Assembly: GCA_019421015.1 (NCBI GenBank)
Contig: JAHZGC010000004.1
Coordinates: forward strand, 29,565-93,564
Origin: Coriobacteriaceae bacterium
GTDB lineage: Bacteria; Actinomycetota; Coriobacteriia; Coriobacteriales; UMGS124
Length of the DNA: 64,000 nt
Reading direction: 5' to 3'
Shown: positions 1-7,573 of the stretch, one piece after another
How the letters are laid out: each line of letters starts with the position of its first letter
Numbering within the stretch: the stretch's first letter is position 1
Made by a program: the position numbers and the translations under genes
Notes under the pieces: model-generated
Database searches by the model: none
The model's input: the letters and a program-made list of their open reading frames with translations, nothing else
Told to the model about the DNA's origin: nothing

Positions 1-384
1 CCCATCGTGGCGAAGGGCAGCTTCTGCGCCCGCTGCATGGCACGCGAGTACGAGCCCGACGCCCCCAACTTTACCCCCCGCATCTCGGCCGTCATCAACC
101 CCGACGGCTCCTTCGAGATGAGCATCCTCAAGCGTCAGGACGACAGCGGCCGCTGCCTGCGCGAGTTCTTCTGCTACGAGGGCTGCGACGAGGGCAAGGG
201 CTACTTCATCAGCACCTACCAGGGCGACGGCAACCCCCTGCCCACCTTTGCCGGCGAGCCCGTCGAGGTCACGATGCCCGACCCCGACGAGGTCTGGGCC
301 GCCCTCAACGCCGACAACAAGGTCTCCCTCTACGCCAACGTGAACGGCGAGGTCAAGCTCTACAACAAGCACCTCGGCGACTAA
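1..384 (+). CDS. IMP cyclohydrolase, PurO-like (C-terminal part, cut by window edge)
   Basis: The reading frame is already open at base 1, so the 5' end lies outside the window; about 127 codons remain. The fragment resembles the C-terminal half of archaeal-type PurO IMP cyclohydrolases (IMP_cyclohyd family): TPRISAVI followed by a GKGYFISTY stretch matches the family's TPRIAAIL and GKGYYLGVY blocks. The enzyme closes the ring of FAICAR to give IMP, the last step of purine synthesis. It lies 37 bp upstream of a formyltransferase that lacks its own cyclohydrolase domain, so the two genes together replace the usual fused PurH. The GTG at position 7 is not a credible start because the conserved fold begins upstream. 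Confidence 0.8.
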   Translation, partial: PIVAKGSFCARCMAREYEPDAPNFTPRISAVINPDGSFEMSILKRQDDSGRCLREFFCYEGCDEGKGYFISTYQGDGNPLPTFAGEPVEVTMPDPDEVWAALNADNKVSLYANVNGEVKLYNKHLGD

Positions 385-421
385 CATCTTGGCGACCAAC
401 CAGCAGAAAGGTCTTCTCCCC

Positions 422-1600
422 ATGAACGAGCTCGAGCTCAAGTACGGCTGCAACCCCAACCAAAAACCCTCCCGCATCTTCATGAAGGACGGAGGCGACC
501 TGCCCATCGAGGTGATCAATGGCAAGCCCGGCTACATCAACTTCCTCGACGCCTTTAACTCCTGGCAGCTCGTGAAGGAGCTCAAGGAGGCCACCGGCCT
601 TCCGTCCGCCGCGTCATTCAAGCACGTGAGCCCCGCCGGTGCCGCCGTGGGGCTGCCTCTCTCCGAGACCGACCGCGCCATGTACTTTGTGGAGCAGGAG
701 GGCGAGCTCTCTCCCATAGCCTGCGCCTACATCCGCGCCCGCGGTGCCGACCGCCTGTGCTCCTACGGCGACTGGGTGGCCCTCTCTGACGCGTCCGACG
801 CCGACGTGGCCCGATACCTCAAGGGCGAGGTCTCCGACGGCATCATCGCCCCCGGCTACACCGATGAGGCCCTCGAGATCCTCAAGTCCAAGAAGGGCGG
901 CAAGTACAACGTCGTGCGCATCGACCCCGACTACGTGCCGGCCGAGAAGGAGGAGAAGGACGTCTTCGGTATCACCTTTGAGCAGGGCCACAACAACTTT
1001 AAGATCGACGAGAGCCTGCTTGCCAACGTGGTGACCCAGAACAAGGAGATTCCCGAGGCCGCCAAGATCGACATGATTGTGGCCCTCATCACCCTTAAGT
1101 ACACCCAGTCGAACTCGGTGTGCTACGTCAAGGACGGCCAGGCCATCGGCGTGGGCGCCGGCCAGCAGAGCCGCATCCACTGCACCCGCCTCGCCGGCCA
1201 GAAGGCCGACAACTGGTACCTGCGCCAGCATCCCAAGGTGCTCGGCCTGCCCTTTGTCGAGGGCATCCGCCGCCCCGATCGCGATAACGCCATCGACGTC
1301 TACATCTCGGACGAGTGCGACGATGTGCTGCGCGACGGCGAGTGGCAGCGCGTCTTTACCGAGCAGCCCGAGGCCCTGACCCCCGAGGAGAAGAAGGCCT
1401 GGATTGCCACCCAGACCGGTGTGACGGTGGGCTCCGACGCGTTCTTCCCCTTTGGCGACAACGTGGAGCGCGCCCGCAAGTCCGGCGTGTGCTACATCTC
1501 CGAGCCCGGCGGCTCCATCCGCGACGACAACGTGATCGAGACGGCGGATAAGTACAACATCGCCATGGCCTTCACCGGCATGCGCCTGTTCCACCACTAA
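422..1600 (+). CDS. AICAR formyltransferase, stand-alone PurH-type
   Basis: A 392-aa protein starting MNELELKYGCNPNQKP, the N-terminal signature of AICARFT/IMPCHase-like formyltransferases found in Clostridia and Coriobacteriia. It should transfer a formyl group from 10-formyl-THF to AICAR to give FAICAR. Residues around FKHVSPAGAA match the catalytic K-H motif of the PurH formyltransferase domain. The N-terminal MGS-like cyclohydrolase domain of normal PurH is absent, which fits the separate PurO-like gene just upstream. I chose ATG 422, preceded by an AGAAAG Shine-Dalgarno about 11 bp away, rather than the upstream TTG at 389, which has no ribosome site. Probably cotranscribed with the cyclohydrolase. 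Confidence 0.9.
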   Translation: MNELELKYGCNPNQKPSRIFMKDGGDLPIEVINGKPGYINFLDAFNSWQLVKELKEATGLPSAASFKHVSPAGAAVGLPLSETDRAMYFVEQEGELSPIACAYIRARGADRLCSYGDWVALSDASDADVARYLKGEVSDGIIAPGYTDEALEILKSKKGGKYNVVRIDPDYVPAEKEEKDVFGITFEQGHNNFKIDESLLANVVTQNKEIPEAAKIDMIVALITLKYTQSNSVCYVKDGQAIGVGAGQQSRIHCTRLAGQKADNWYLRQHPKVLGLPFVEGIRRPDRDNAIDVYISDECDDVLRDGEWQRVFTEQPEALTPEEKKAWIATQTGVTVGSDAFFPFGDNVERARKSGVCYISEPGGSIRDDNVIETADKYNIAMAFTGMRLFHH

Positions 1601-1605
1601 GCGTT

Positions 1606-1689
1606 GCGGAACCTCGGCCGCTGCGTTCCGCAGGTGCTCACGTACCCCTGTACGCATCGCACCTGCGCGCCTTGCGGCCGAGAACCCGC
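1606..1689 (+). repeat. Dispersed GTAC-core hairpin repeat, copy 1
   Basis: This 84-bp element begins 6 bp after the formyltransferase stop codon. It folds as an outer stem (CTCGGCCGC with GCGGCCGAG), an inner stem (GCAGGTGC with GCACCTGC) and a tip GTAC-CCCT-GTAC. About 95% of it is repeated at 19968-20052, also directly after a stop codon. Both the nesting and the position suggest a transcribed 3' structure or a palindromic mobile repeat; neither role is proven. Confidence 0.75.
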
Positions 1690-1703
1690 TTTCAGAGAAA
1701 CAT

Positions 1704-1772
1704 CTGCGGCGTTGGCGCCGGGCTCATGTACCGCTCGTACACTTCGCCCGGCGCCGCCTTGCATCTGCCGCA
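1704..1772 (+). repeat. GTAC-core hairpin repeat, divergent copy 2
   Basis: Same plan as the neighbouring copy but with different stem sequence. The inner stem is GGCGCCGGGC with GCCCGGCGCC (10 bp, perfect), the tip is GTAC-CGCTC-GTAC, and an outer stem pairs TGCGGC with GCCGCA. The preceding GCGTT, the TCAYGTAC tip and the following GCCTTGC are shared with the other copies while the stems are replaced pair by pair. Confidence 0.65.
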
Positions 1773-1843
1773 CCCTAGCGGCGGAACTAAGTTTGGTGTG
1801 TTGCGGAACCCGGCTCGCGGCGTTTGAGGAGTAGCTCAGGACG

Positions 1844-1955
1844 CCTGCCAGAAAAAGTTGTTTTATCTGACAGGCTTTCTACCTGCTAAAATAGTGAAAA
1901 GTACCAGGTAGAATGCCTGCTTTTCCCTGCCAGAAAAACTTACTTTATTTGGCAG
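1844..1955 (+). repeat. Three consecutive AT-loop hairpins
   Basis: Three inverted repeats lie in a row in the 457-bp gap before the cardiolipin synthase gene. CCTGCCAG pairs with CTGACAGG (1844-1874), CTACCTG with CAGGTAG (1879-1911) and CTGCCA with TGGCAG (1927-1955). The first and third loops are near copies (AGAAAAAGTT.. and AGAAAAACTT..). The third loop contains AACTTACTTTATT, a 13-mer that also occurs in the palindrome cluster near 14.35 kb. Together with the two hairpin repeats upstream this fills most of the gap. I see no gene in 1601-2057. Confidence 0.6.
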
Positions 1956-2057
1956 CGTCCTTGTGGGTGGCGCGCGTGGGTGCGCTGGCCTACGTCCGCC
2001 CTGTTGCGCTGTCCCGTTGCTAGGTATCTCAAAGATAGAAGGAAGCGGTGCGTGCTC

Positions 2058-3581
2058 ATGAACAAGAACCTCCTCAAACGCTTCCTTGTTATCGTTCCCG
2101 CCGCCCTGCTGCAGCTGGTGTGGTTCTACGTGCTGTGGGTGTGGCTCAACCCGTGGGCTGTTCAGATTAGCGTGGTCTTGGCGGCCGTCTCGTTTCTGCT
2201 GGTGCTCTTTATCATCACCAAGCGTGACGAGAGCTCATACCGTACTCTGTGGCTTTTGGTAATCCTGCTCTTTCCGGTGCCCGGCACGGTGCTCTACCTG
2301 GTCTTTGGCAACAAGCGCACCACGCGCCCGCTCCAGCGGCGCTTCAAGGGGGCGCCTGCGCTGCCTGCCGTGCCGGCCGAGGAGGCCGTGCCGGTTTGGG
2401 ACGCCCTCAAGGCCGACGACCTGCGCGTGGCCCAAACCTTTGGCTACGTGCACGCCATAACGGGGGCTTCTCCCCAATTCTGCGAAGGGGCCTTCTACTA
2501 CCCGCTCGGCGACGACATGTTTCCCGCCATGCTCGCAGCCATGGAACGGGCGCGCGCGTACATCTTTGTCGAGTACTTCATCGTGACGCCGGGGGAGATG
2601 TGGGACGCGGTCTCCGAGGTCATGCTCCGAAAGGCCGCCCAAGGGGTCGACGTGCGCATGATCTACGACGACATGGGGAGCCTTTCGACCTTTAGCTTTG
2701 AGGACGCCCAGCGCCTGCGCGCGCAGGGGGTCAAGTGCGTCCCGTTCAACCCGTTTGTCTTCATCAAAGGCACCCTCAACTACCGGGACCACCGCAAGAT
2801 GCTCGTGGTCGACGGCGAGGTGGCCTTCAGCGGCGGCGTGAACCTGGCCGACGAGTACATCAACCGCCTCGAACGCTTTGGCCACTGGAAGGACACCGGC
2901 TTCAAGCTGGTCGGGGCCCCGGCACGGTCCTACGCGCGGATGTTTGCGGAGTTCTGGAACGCCTTTGCCCGCGAGCCGGTTCCCGAGGAGCTGCTGCGTC
3001 TGGGTCCGTGCGCCTCGCCAGGCAGTCCCGACAACGGCTTTGTGCTCAGCTATTACGACTCGCCCCTACGGCCGCAGGCCGCCTCCAACGAGTTGTACAT
3101 CGAGCTGCTTTCGCTTGCCACGGGCTATGCGTGGTTCTTTACCCCGTACCTGTTGCCGGGCGACGCGCTGCTCGACGCCCTGACGCGGGCGGCCCGCCGT
3201 GGGGTCGACGTGCGCATCATCATGCCGGGCGTGCCCGACAAAAAGGTCGTGTTCCGTATGGCCCACGGCTTCTACCCGGCGCTGCTCGAAGCCGGCGTCA
3301 AGATCTACGAGTACATGCCGGGATTCGTCCATGCCAAAAGTGTGCTGGTAGACGACGTTCTCGGCACCATAGGCACCGTGAACTTGGACTACCGCAGCCT
3401 GTTTTTGCACTTTGAGAACAACGCCCTGTTCTATCGGGCCGGCCTCCTCACCGACCTCAAGGAGGATTTCTTGGCCACTCAGGCCCAATGCCGCGCGATG
3501 CGCCTGGGGGAGAACGTACGCGAGGGCTTTGGGAGCTGGCTGGTGAACGGGGTGTTGCGGGTGTTCTCACCGCTGTGCTAA
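2058..3581 (+). CDS. cls: Cardiolipin synthase (phospholipase D family)
   Basis: A 507-aa membrane enzyme that condenses two phosphatidylglycerol molecules to cardiolipin and glycerol at the cytoplasmic membrane. Two N-terminal membrane segments (about residues 8-30 and 35-53) and a short third hydrophobic stretch (about 60-85) precede the PLD-nuclease-like part. Both HKD motifs are present: HRKMLVVDG near residue 247 and HAKSVLVDD near residue 427. The length matches bacterial Cls (about 480-510 aa). ATG 2058 begins the typical lysine-rich MNKNLLKR start. GTG 2052, two codons upstream, is closer to the GAAGGAAG ribosome site and is a possible alternative. It stands alone; the next gene is convergent and ends 10 bp away. 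Confidence 0.92.
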   Translation: MNKNLLKRFLVIVPAALLQLVWFYVLWVWLNPWAVQISVVLAAVSFLLVLFIITKRDESSYRTLWLLVILLFPVPGTVLYLVFGNKRTTRPLQRRFKGAPALPAVPAEEAVPVWDALKADDLRVAQTFGYVHAITGASPQFCEGAFYYPLGDDMFPAMLAAMERARAYIFVEYFIVTPGEMWDAVSEVMLRKAAQGVDVRMIYDDMGSLSTFSFEDAQRLRAQGVKCVPFNPFVFIKGTLNYRDHRKMLVVDGEVAFSGGVNLADEYINRLERFGHWKDTGFKLVGAPARSYARMFAEFWNAFAREPVPEELLRLGPCASPGSPDNGFVLSYYDSPLRPQAASNELYIELLSLATGYAWFFTPYLLPGDALLDALTRAARRGVDVRIIMPGVPDKKVVFRMAHGFYPALLEAGVKIYEYMPGFVHAKSVLVDDVLGTIGTVNLDYRSLFLHFENNALFYRAGLLTDLKEDFLATQAQCRAMRLGENVREGFGSWLVNGVLRVFSPLC

Positions 3582-3590
3582 GACACTGGC

Positions 3591-4160
3591 CTATGCGCGG
3601 GCCTCAAGCGCTTTGAGCAGCGCGCTCGCCTGCCCCTCAAGCGATTCGCGGGCCGTTTTTGAAAGTTTGAGCACGCTGTTGGTGAACTGGGCGCGGTCGA
3701 AGCTTGCGCCGGTAAAGTTGGCGGCTGCGACCTGCAGTTTCAGGAAGTCGAGGGTGGGGAGCCATCCGCCCAGCGAGTAACGGCCGCAGCTCGAGCCGGC
3801 CGCCGAGCTGAAGGTGACGGTTTTGCCCACGATAACCCCCTCGCCGCCGTCTTCGGTCGGGCGCGAGAGCCAATCCACGAGGTTCTTGAGGGGCCCGGGC
3901 ACGCCGTGGTTGTACTCGGGGGTGACGACCCACAGCGCGTCGGCCTCTTTGACGGCCTTGCGGACGCGCGTTACGGGTTGCGGGGCGGGAAACTCGATGT
4001 CCTGGTTAAAGACCGGCACGTCGGCCCATTCGAGGAGCTCGGTGTGGGCCCGATTCCCGATGACGGCCGCCGCCTGCTCGGCGAGCTGGCGGTTGAGCGA
4101 CTGCTTGCGCAGGGATCCGGCGATGAGCAGGACGTTGGGAAGGCTGGCGGAGTCGACCAC
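3591..4160 (-). CDS. NADPH-dependent FMN reductase (flavodoxin-like)
   Basis: A 189-aa protein of the NADPH-dependent FMN reductase family (PF03358). The phosphate-binding loop GSLRKQSLNRQLA lies near residues 13-25 and the flavin-stacking segment TPEYNHGVPGPLKN near 82-95. It would reduce FMN or quinone-like substrates with NAD(P)H in the cytoplasm. I chose GTG 4160 because an AGGAGG ribosome site lies 5 bp upstream. The open frame continues far upstream, but only as the mirror of the dehydrogenase gene. A 29-bp dyad sits just upstream at 4182-4210. It follows the SDR gene on the same strand with a gap of about 150 bp. Confidence 0.88.
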   Translation of the reverse strand: MVDSASLPNVLLIAGSLRKQSLNRQLAEQAAAVIGNRAHTELLEWADVPVFNQDIEFPAPQPVTRVRKAVKEADALWVVTPEYNHGVPGPLKNLVDWLSRPTEDGGEGVIVGKTVTFSSAAGSSCGRYSLGGWLPTLDFLKLQVAAANFTGASFDRAQFTNSVLKLSKTARESLEGQASALLKALEARA

Positions 4161-4181
4161 GGGAACCTCCTGAGCGGCTAC

Positions 4182-4210
4182 GGGTATCGGACGTTTCGTC
4201 CCTGATACCC
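4182..4210. promoter_or_regulatory. 29-bp dyad upstream of the FMN reductase gene
   Basis: GGGTATC-GGACG pairs with CGTCC-(CT)-GATACCC around a 3-base loop, leaving a two-base bulge. It lies 21 bp before the FMN reductase start codon and about 100 bp after the SDR stop. It could be an operator or an mRNA hairpin. Confidence 0.4.
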
Positions 4211-4312
4211 GGACGACCCCAAGGGGCTCCGTGCTACAAGGCGGCCCATCGATCGCCCATGACCGAGGGGCCGCCGAACCGAGTAAACCGAGGACGCAAA
4301 GGCCGGGGCGTC

Positions 4313-5113
4313 CTACCAGGTGCGTGACGCCATGGCGCGGAACTGGGCCACGGTGGGCACGTGGGCGTTCATGCCGCCGTCGACCGTCACGATCTGGCCG
4401 GTGAAGTAGCTGCTCTCGTCGGAGCCCAGGTACACGCACATGGCCGCGATGTCGTCGGGGCAGCCGTAGCGGGTGACCTCGATGTTGTCGAGGAAGATGT
4501 CCTTCAAGGCCTGGGGCACGCGGGCGTCGTTCTCGGGCGTCACGATGAGGCCGGGGCGCACGCAGTTGCAGCGGATGTTTTGCTTGCCGTACTGCAGGGC
4601 CGTGTACTGGGTGAGCATCTCGACGCCGGCCTTGGCGCAGGCGTAGGCGGTCGAGCCCAGGTCGCCGCCGCACGACGCCATGGAGCCGATGTTCACGATG
4701 GAGCCGCCGCCGTTCTTCTGCAGGTAGGGGAGCACGGTCTTGATGCAGTAGAACGTGCTGCGGATGTCGCTGGCAAAGACGGCGTCCCACTCTTCGAGCG
4801 AGATCTCGTCAACGCGGCCGTCCTTGAGGGCCATGCCGGCGGCGTTGTTCACCAGGATGTCGATCTTGCCCCAGGCCTCGGCGGTGTCGGCGAGCAGGGC
4901 ATCCACGGTCTCGGGCTTGGTGATGTCGAGGAAGTGGAACATCGCCTCGCCGCCGGCCTCCTTGATGGCGTCGACCACGGTCTGACCGCGCTCCTCGCGG
5001 CGGCCGCAGACGACCACCTTGGCGCCCTCGGCGGCGTACATCTTGGCGATGCCGATGCCGATGCCGCTGGTGGATCCCGTGACGACGGCTACCTTACCTT
5101 TCAAACGATCCAT
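4313..5113 (-). CDS. Short-chain dehydrogenase/reductase, possible hydroxysteroid dehydrogenase
   Basis: A 266-aa classical SDR. The cofactor loop TGSTSGIG spans residues 12-19 and NNAAG spans 89-93. The catalytic residues are Ser144, Tyr157 and Lys161 in the YACAK motif. The C-terminal TGQIVTVDGG is typical. Arg38-Arg39 after the second beta strand (CGRREE) suggests NADP(H) preference. It would oxidise or reduce a hydroxyl or keto group. In gut Coriobacteriia close relatives include bile-acid hydroxysteroid dehydrogenases and 3-oxoacyl reductases, and the sequence alone does not decide. ATG 5113 has AGGAG 7 bp upstream; the extra N-terminal codons of the longer frame lack a ribosome site. 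Confidence 0.85.
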   Translation of the reverse strand: MDRLKGKVAVVTGSTSGIGIGIAKMYAAEGAKVVVCGRREERGQTVVDAIKEAGGEAMFHFLDITKPETVDALLADTAEAWGKIDILVNNAAGMALKDGRVDEISLEEWDAVFASDIRSTFYCIKTVLPYLQKNGGGSIVNIGSMASCGGDLGSTAYACAKAGVEMLTQYTALQYGKQNIRCNCVRPGLIVTPENDARVPQALKDIFLDNIEVTRYGCPDDIAAMCVYLGSDESSYFTGQIVTVDGGMNAHVPTVAQFRAMASRTW

Positions 5114-5384
5114 GGTTGCGCTCCTACTCCCGAAGGTTGGCGATGTCGGGGCCACGGTCGGGTGGCCCTGCGACTGATTCTAGCCCGACGGTGCGCCTGC
5201 GGCCTCTGGAGGATTTGGGGTGCAGACCATCTGCGTACTTGCGCGTCGGCTTAAGCAAGGCGACTGCGGGGGCGCAGGTTTGGTCGGGGCCTGCTGCGAC
5301 AGGGGATTCCCAGCGCTTCGAAACGCTCTGGGAGCGGTAGGATGGAGGGAGGCCCCTCAATTCGGTAGGCGAAAGGAGCCCGTC

Positions 5385-5621
5385 GTGGACGTGTCGTCCA
5401 TGCTCAACCCCGACCAACTGCCGTTCCCCGTACCCAAATCGCTTGCCCGCGATATCCTGGAGCTCAAAGCGGCCTGGGTGCGGGACGATTCCTACATCAC
5501 CGACTATATCGACGAAGTGCATGGTTCGGCGCGCATGGTCGGCGAGCGCGAGGACGCGTGGATCCGAAGCTACTACTGCGACAACGGCTGGATGGAGAAC
5601 CCCCATGGTCCCGCTTACTGA
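5385..5621 (+). CDS. Small hypothetical protein, antitoxin-like family
   Basis: A 78-aa acidic protein starting at GTG 5385 with an AAAGGAG ribosome site 6 bp upstream. I do not recognise a named family. It resembles the 82-aa protein at 8950-9198: both have a LxxxKA(S/A)W segment in the first half and end with an acidic E(R/I)xxxxAxxRxxY segment. The other copy directly precedes a HipA/CtkA-like kinase; this one has no kinase partner beside it. A terminator-like hairpin follows at 5775. Confidence 0.65.
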   Translation: MDVSSMLNPDQLPFPVPKSLARDILELKAAWVRDDSYITDYIDEVHGSARMVGEREDAWIRSYYCDNGWMENPHGPAY

Positions 5622-5774
5622 CTTTTCAGGCTGCAGGCCGCTGGTTAACTACTACAGCGGGGCAACTGTCCACCGGGTTGGCTCCGGAGGTTAATTTGCC
5701 TACATCACGGTGGGTTTTATGCGGTGACGGGTGCCAGGCCGCCTGGCGGGGCGTTGGGTACAATCCTGCGGCGA

Positions 5775-5802
5775 GGGGCGTTTTGCCCCGCCCGTTTTGT
5801 CT
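5775..5802 (+). terminator. Probable terminator after the small protein gene
   Basis: GGGGC-gtttt-GCCCC is followed by GCCCGTTTTGTCTT. The stem is short (5 bp) and the T-tract interrupted. It may instead lie within the leader of the nitroreductase gene, since a TACAAT -10-like hexamer is at 5759. Confidence 0.4.
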
Positions 5803-5832
5803 TGACCCCTTTGACCGAGAGGACCGTGGACC

Positions 5833-6336
5833 ATGGATGCCATCTTTGAACGCGCCAGCGTGCGCGCCTTTACCCCCGACCCGGTGAGCGACGAGCAGGC
5901 CGAGCGCCTGCTGCGTGCCGCCATGGCCGCGCCGTCGGCCTGCAACCAGCAGCCTTGGGAGTTCTACGTGGTGCGCGACCCCCAGCTGCTCGCCCGGCTG
6001 GGCAAGGCGACCCCGTACGCCAGGCCCACGGCCGAGGCGCCCTGCTGCATCGTGGCCTGCTACCGGTCCGACATCCCGTGCCTGCCGTTCGTGCAGCAAG
6101 ACCTGGGCGCGGCCACCGAGAACATCCTGATCGAGGCTGTGGGGCTGGGGCTGGGTTGCTGCTGGCAGGGCGTAGCCCCCGACGAGGAGCGCATGGGGGC
6201 CGTGCGTCAGGTCGTGGGCGCCCCGCAGGAGGTGTGCCCGTTCTGCCTCGTCGCGGTGGGCGTTCCCGCCCCGGGCGCTGCGCGCCCCCGCGGTTCCGAG
6301 CGCTATAATCCCGACCGCGTCCACTGGCTGGGGTAG
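5833..6336 (+). CDS. Nitroreductase family protein
   Basis: A 167-aa FMN-dependent nitroreductase-fold protein. The family start ERASVRAF (residues 5-12) carries the flavin-contacting arginines, and APSACNQQPWEF (about 34-45) is the usual second flavin motif. The central GLGLGCCWQG segment near residue 115 is also typical. Such enzymes reduce nitro, quinone or enoate substrates with NAD(P)H in the cytoplasm; the substrate cannot be told. The length fits the short anaerobe subfamily. It is preceded by a GACCGAGAGGACC leader with GAGAGG as ribosome site. It ends 35 bp before the 128-bp inverted-repeat element. Confidence 0.88.
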   Translation: MDAIFERASVRAFTPDPVSDEQAERLLRAAMAAPSACNQQPWEFYVVRDPQLLARLGKATPYARPTAEAPCCIVACYRSDIPCLPFVQQDLGAATENILIEAVGLGLGCCWQGVAPDEERMGAVRQVVGAPQEVCPFCLVAVGVPAPGAARPRGSERYNPDRVHWLG

Positions 6337-6371
6337 GGGGCGACGCGGGGCGTGCGGGCGCCCGGTCCGTT

Positions 6372-6499
6372 CGGTTGTGCGGGCTGAGTCTGTATCTATT
6401 GCGTAAAACCCTCAAGATGTCGCATGGTATGTGCTGGGATTTTGCGAGAAAACCCTCAAGTAGGTACGCAAATCACACGCGAGTCAGCCCGCACAACCG
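6372..6499. repeat. 128-bp element with 19-bp inverted termini and two internal hairpins
   Basis: The left end CGGTTGTGCGGGCTGAGTC (6372-6390) matches the right end GAGTCAGCCCGCACAACCG (6481-6499) as an inverted repeat with 18 of 19 bases. Inside are two direct copies of AAAACCCTCAAG (6405 and 6449, 44 bp apart). Each is the loop of a small stem: TGCG with CGCA, and TTTGCG with CGCAAA. It carries no gene. It could be a miniature transposable element or a structured RNA. It ends 15 bp before a ferredoxin gene that has lost its 5' part. Confidence 0.65.
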
Positions 6500-6514
6500 C
6501 CTCCTTCGTTCTCC

Positions 6515-7429
6515 GTGGACTCGGGCACCAAAACCTACTCGGTCATGCCTGTGAACGCCGACGTGTGCGCCAACTCCGAGATCGTGAGCCCCTTTGACGA
6601 CTGGAAGGCCATCATCAACCGCAACAGCGTGTTCGTGATCGATCCCTGCGCCTGCAAAACGCTGCACCTGGCCAGCCAGGGCGACTTCCGCTACCTCAAC
6701 GACCGCGACGCCCGTATGACCGACGGCCACCAGGATCGCGTGAACATCTGCCTCGCCATGGGCGAGCTTGCCGAGTACTACATCTGGAAGGGTGTGGGCT
6801 GGCAGGTCACCCGCGACGAGGCCCTGCGTTCGGTTGAGCAGTCCATGGAGGAGGGCCTGGTTATCCAGCACTTCTACGACTCCAACACCGAGGTCATCTG
6901 CCAGTGCCGCTGCGACCAGTGCGCCATCCTCGGGCTCCAGAAGGCCCTTGCCGGCCAGGGCGACGCCATCTTCTGCCAGAGCGACTATAAGCTCGTCCTC
7001 GACAAGGACGCCTGCATCCAGTGCGGCGCCTGTATCGAGCGCTGCCCCATGGAGGCCATCACCTTCGGCGACGACGGCTACCCCCAGATGGGTCCCGAGT
7101 GCATGGTCTGCGGCCAGTGCGCCTACGTGTGCCCTGCCGGCGCCCGCGTGCTCGCGCTCAAGCCCATCGAGCAGCAGATCGACTTCCCGATGAACGTGGT
7201 CGACGACTGGAACGAGAAGGCCATCTACCGCCGCATGAAGGGCTACCTCTACGACTTCCTGCCCGGCGAGACCGTGAGCGCCGACGAGCTGGTCGCCCAG
7301 ACGCTGGCCATCTACTCCGAAGGACGCTTGGGCGAGCATGAGCTGCCCCAGGCCGACGGTGCGCTGACCCGCGAGGTCAAGGCGGCCTCCGACGCCGAGG
7401 CCAAGAGGCAGTCGCCGGCGCTGCTGTAA
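6515..7429 (+). CDS. 4Fe-4S ferredoxin-domain protein, probably 5'-truncated
   Basis: At least 304 aa. It holds two [4Fe-4S] motifs, CIQCGACIERCP (about 168-179) and CMVCGQCAYVCP (about 199-210), plus extra cysteines in DPCACK and CQCRCDQC. It matches the C-terminal two thirds of larger anaerobe ferredoxin proteins that normally carry roughly 100-150 more residues at the N-terminus (family size from memory). Upstream the frame runs into the inverted-repeat element and stops at 6461. GTG 6515 has no ribosome site. The gene is therefore probably decapitated and may be a pseudogene, though the remaining frame is intact. Role: electron carrier or regulator; partner unknown. Confidence 0.7.
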   Translation: MDSGTKTYSVMPVNADVCANSEIVSPFDDWKAIINRNSVFVIDPCACKTLHLASQGDFRYLNDRDARMTDGHQDRVNICLAMGELAEYYIWKGVGWQVTRDEALRSVEQSMEEGLVIQHFYDSNTEVICQCRCDQCAILGLQKALAGQGDAIFCQSDYKLVLDKDACIQCGACIERCPMEAITFGDDGYPQMGPECMVCGQCAYVCPAGARVLALKPIEQQIDFPMNVVDDWNEKAIYRRMKGYLYDFLPGETVSADELVAQTLAIYSEGRLGEHELPQADGALTREVKAASDAEAKRQSPALL

Positions 7430-7502
7430 GGAACCGCCGACGTTGGGGGGACTTGCCTCTGAGGCCGGTTTATAACAAGGCCGGGAATCGTTCTGAATGA
7501 AG

Positions 7503-7549
7503 CGGGGGAGAGGCCCGGGGCTTGCGAGTCGCCAGGGCTTCTCCCCCTT
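7503..7549 (+). terminator. Terminator-like hairpin after the ferredoxin gene
   Basis: GGGGGAGA-GGCCC pairs with GGGCTTCTCCCCC across a 20-base loop and is followed by TTGTCT. It separates the ferredoxin gene from hypA. Confidence 0.5.
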
Positions 7550-7573
7550 GTCTGGGAAGGGAGTTGCTGCGCC

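Noticed and set aside
614..1657. Long minus-strand open frame opposite the formyltransferase
   Set aside because: It mirrors the high-GC codon pattern of the real gene, has no ribosome site and encodes a low-complexity Gly/Val/His-rich protein.
3591..4790. 399-aa version of the FMN reductase
   Set aside because: The first 210 residues are the antisense of the SDR gene; the AGGAGG site and family length give the start at 4160.
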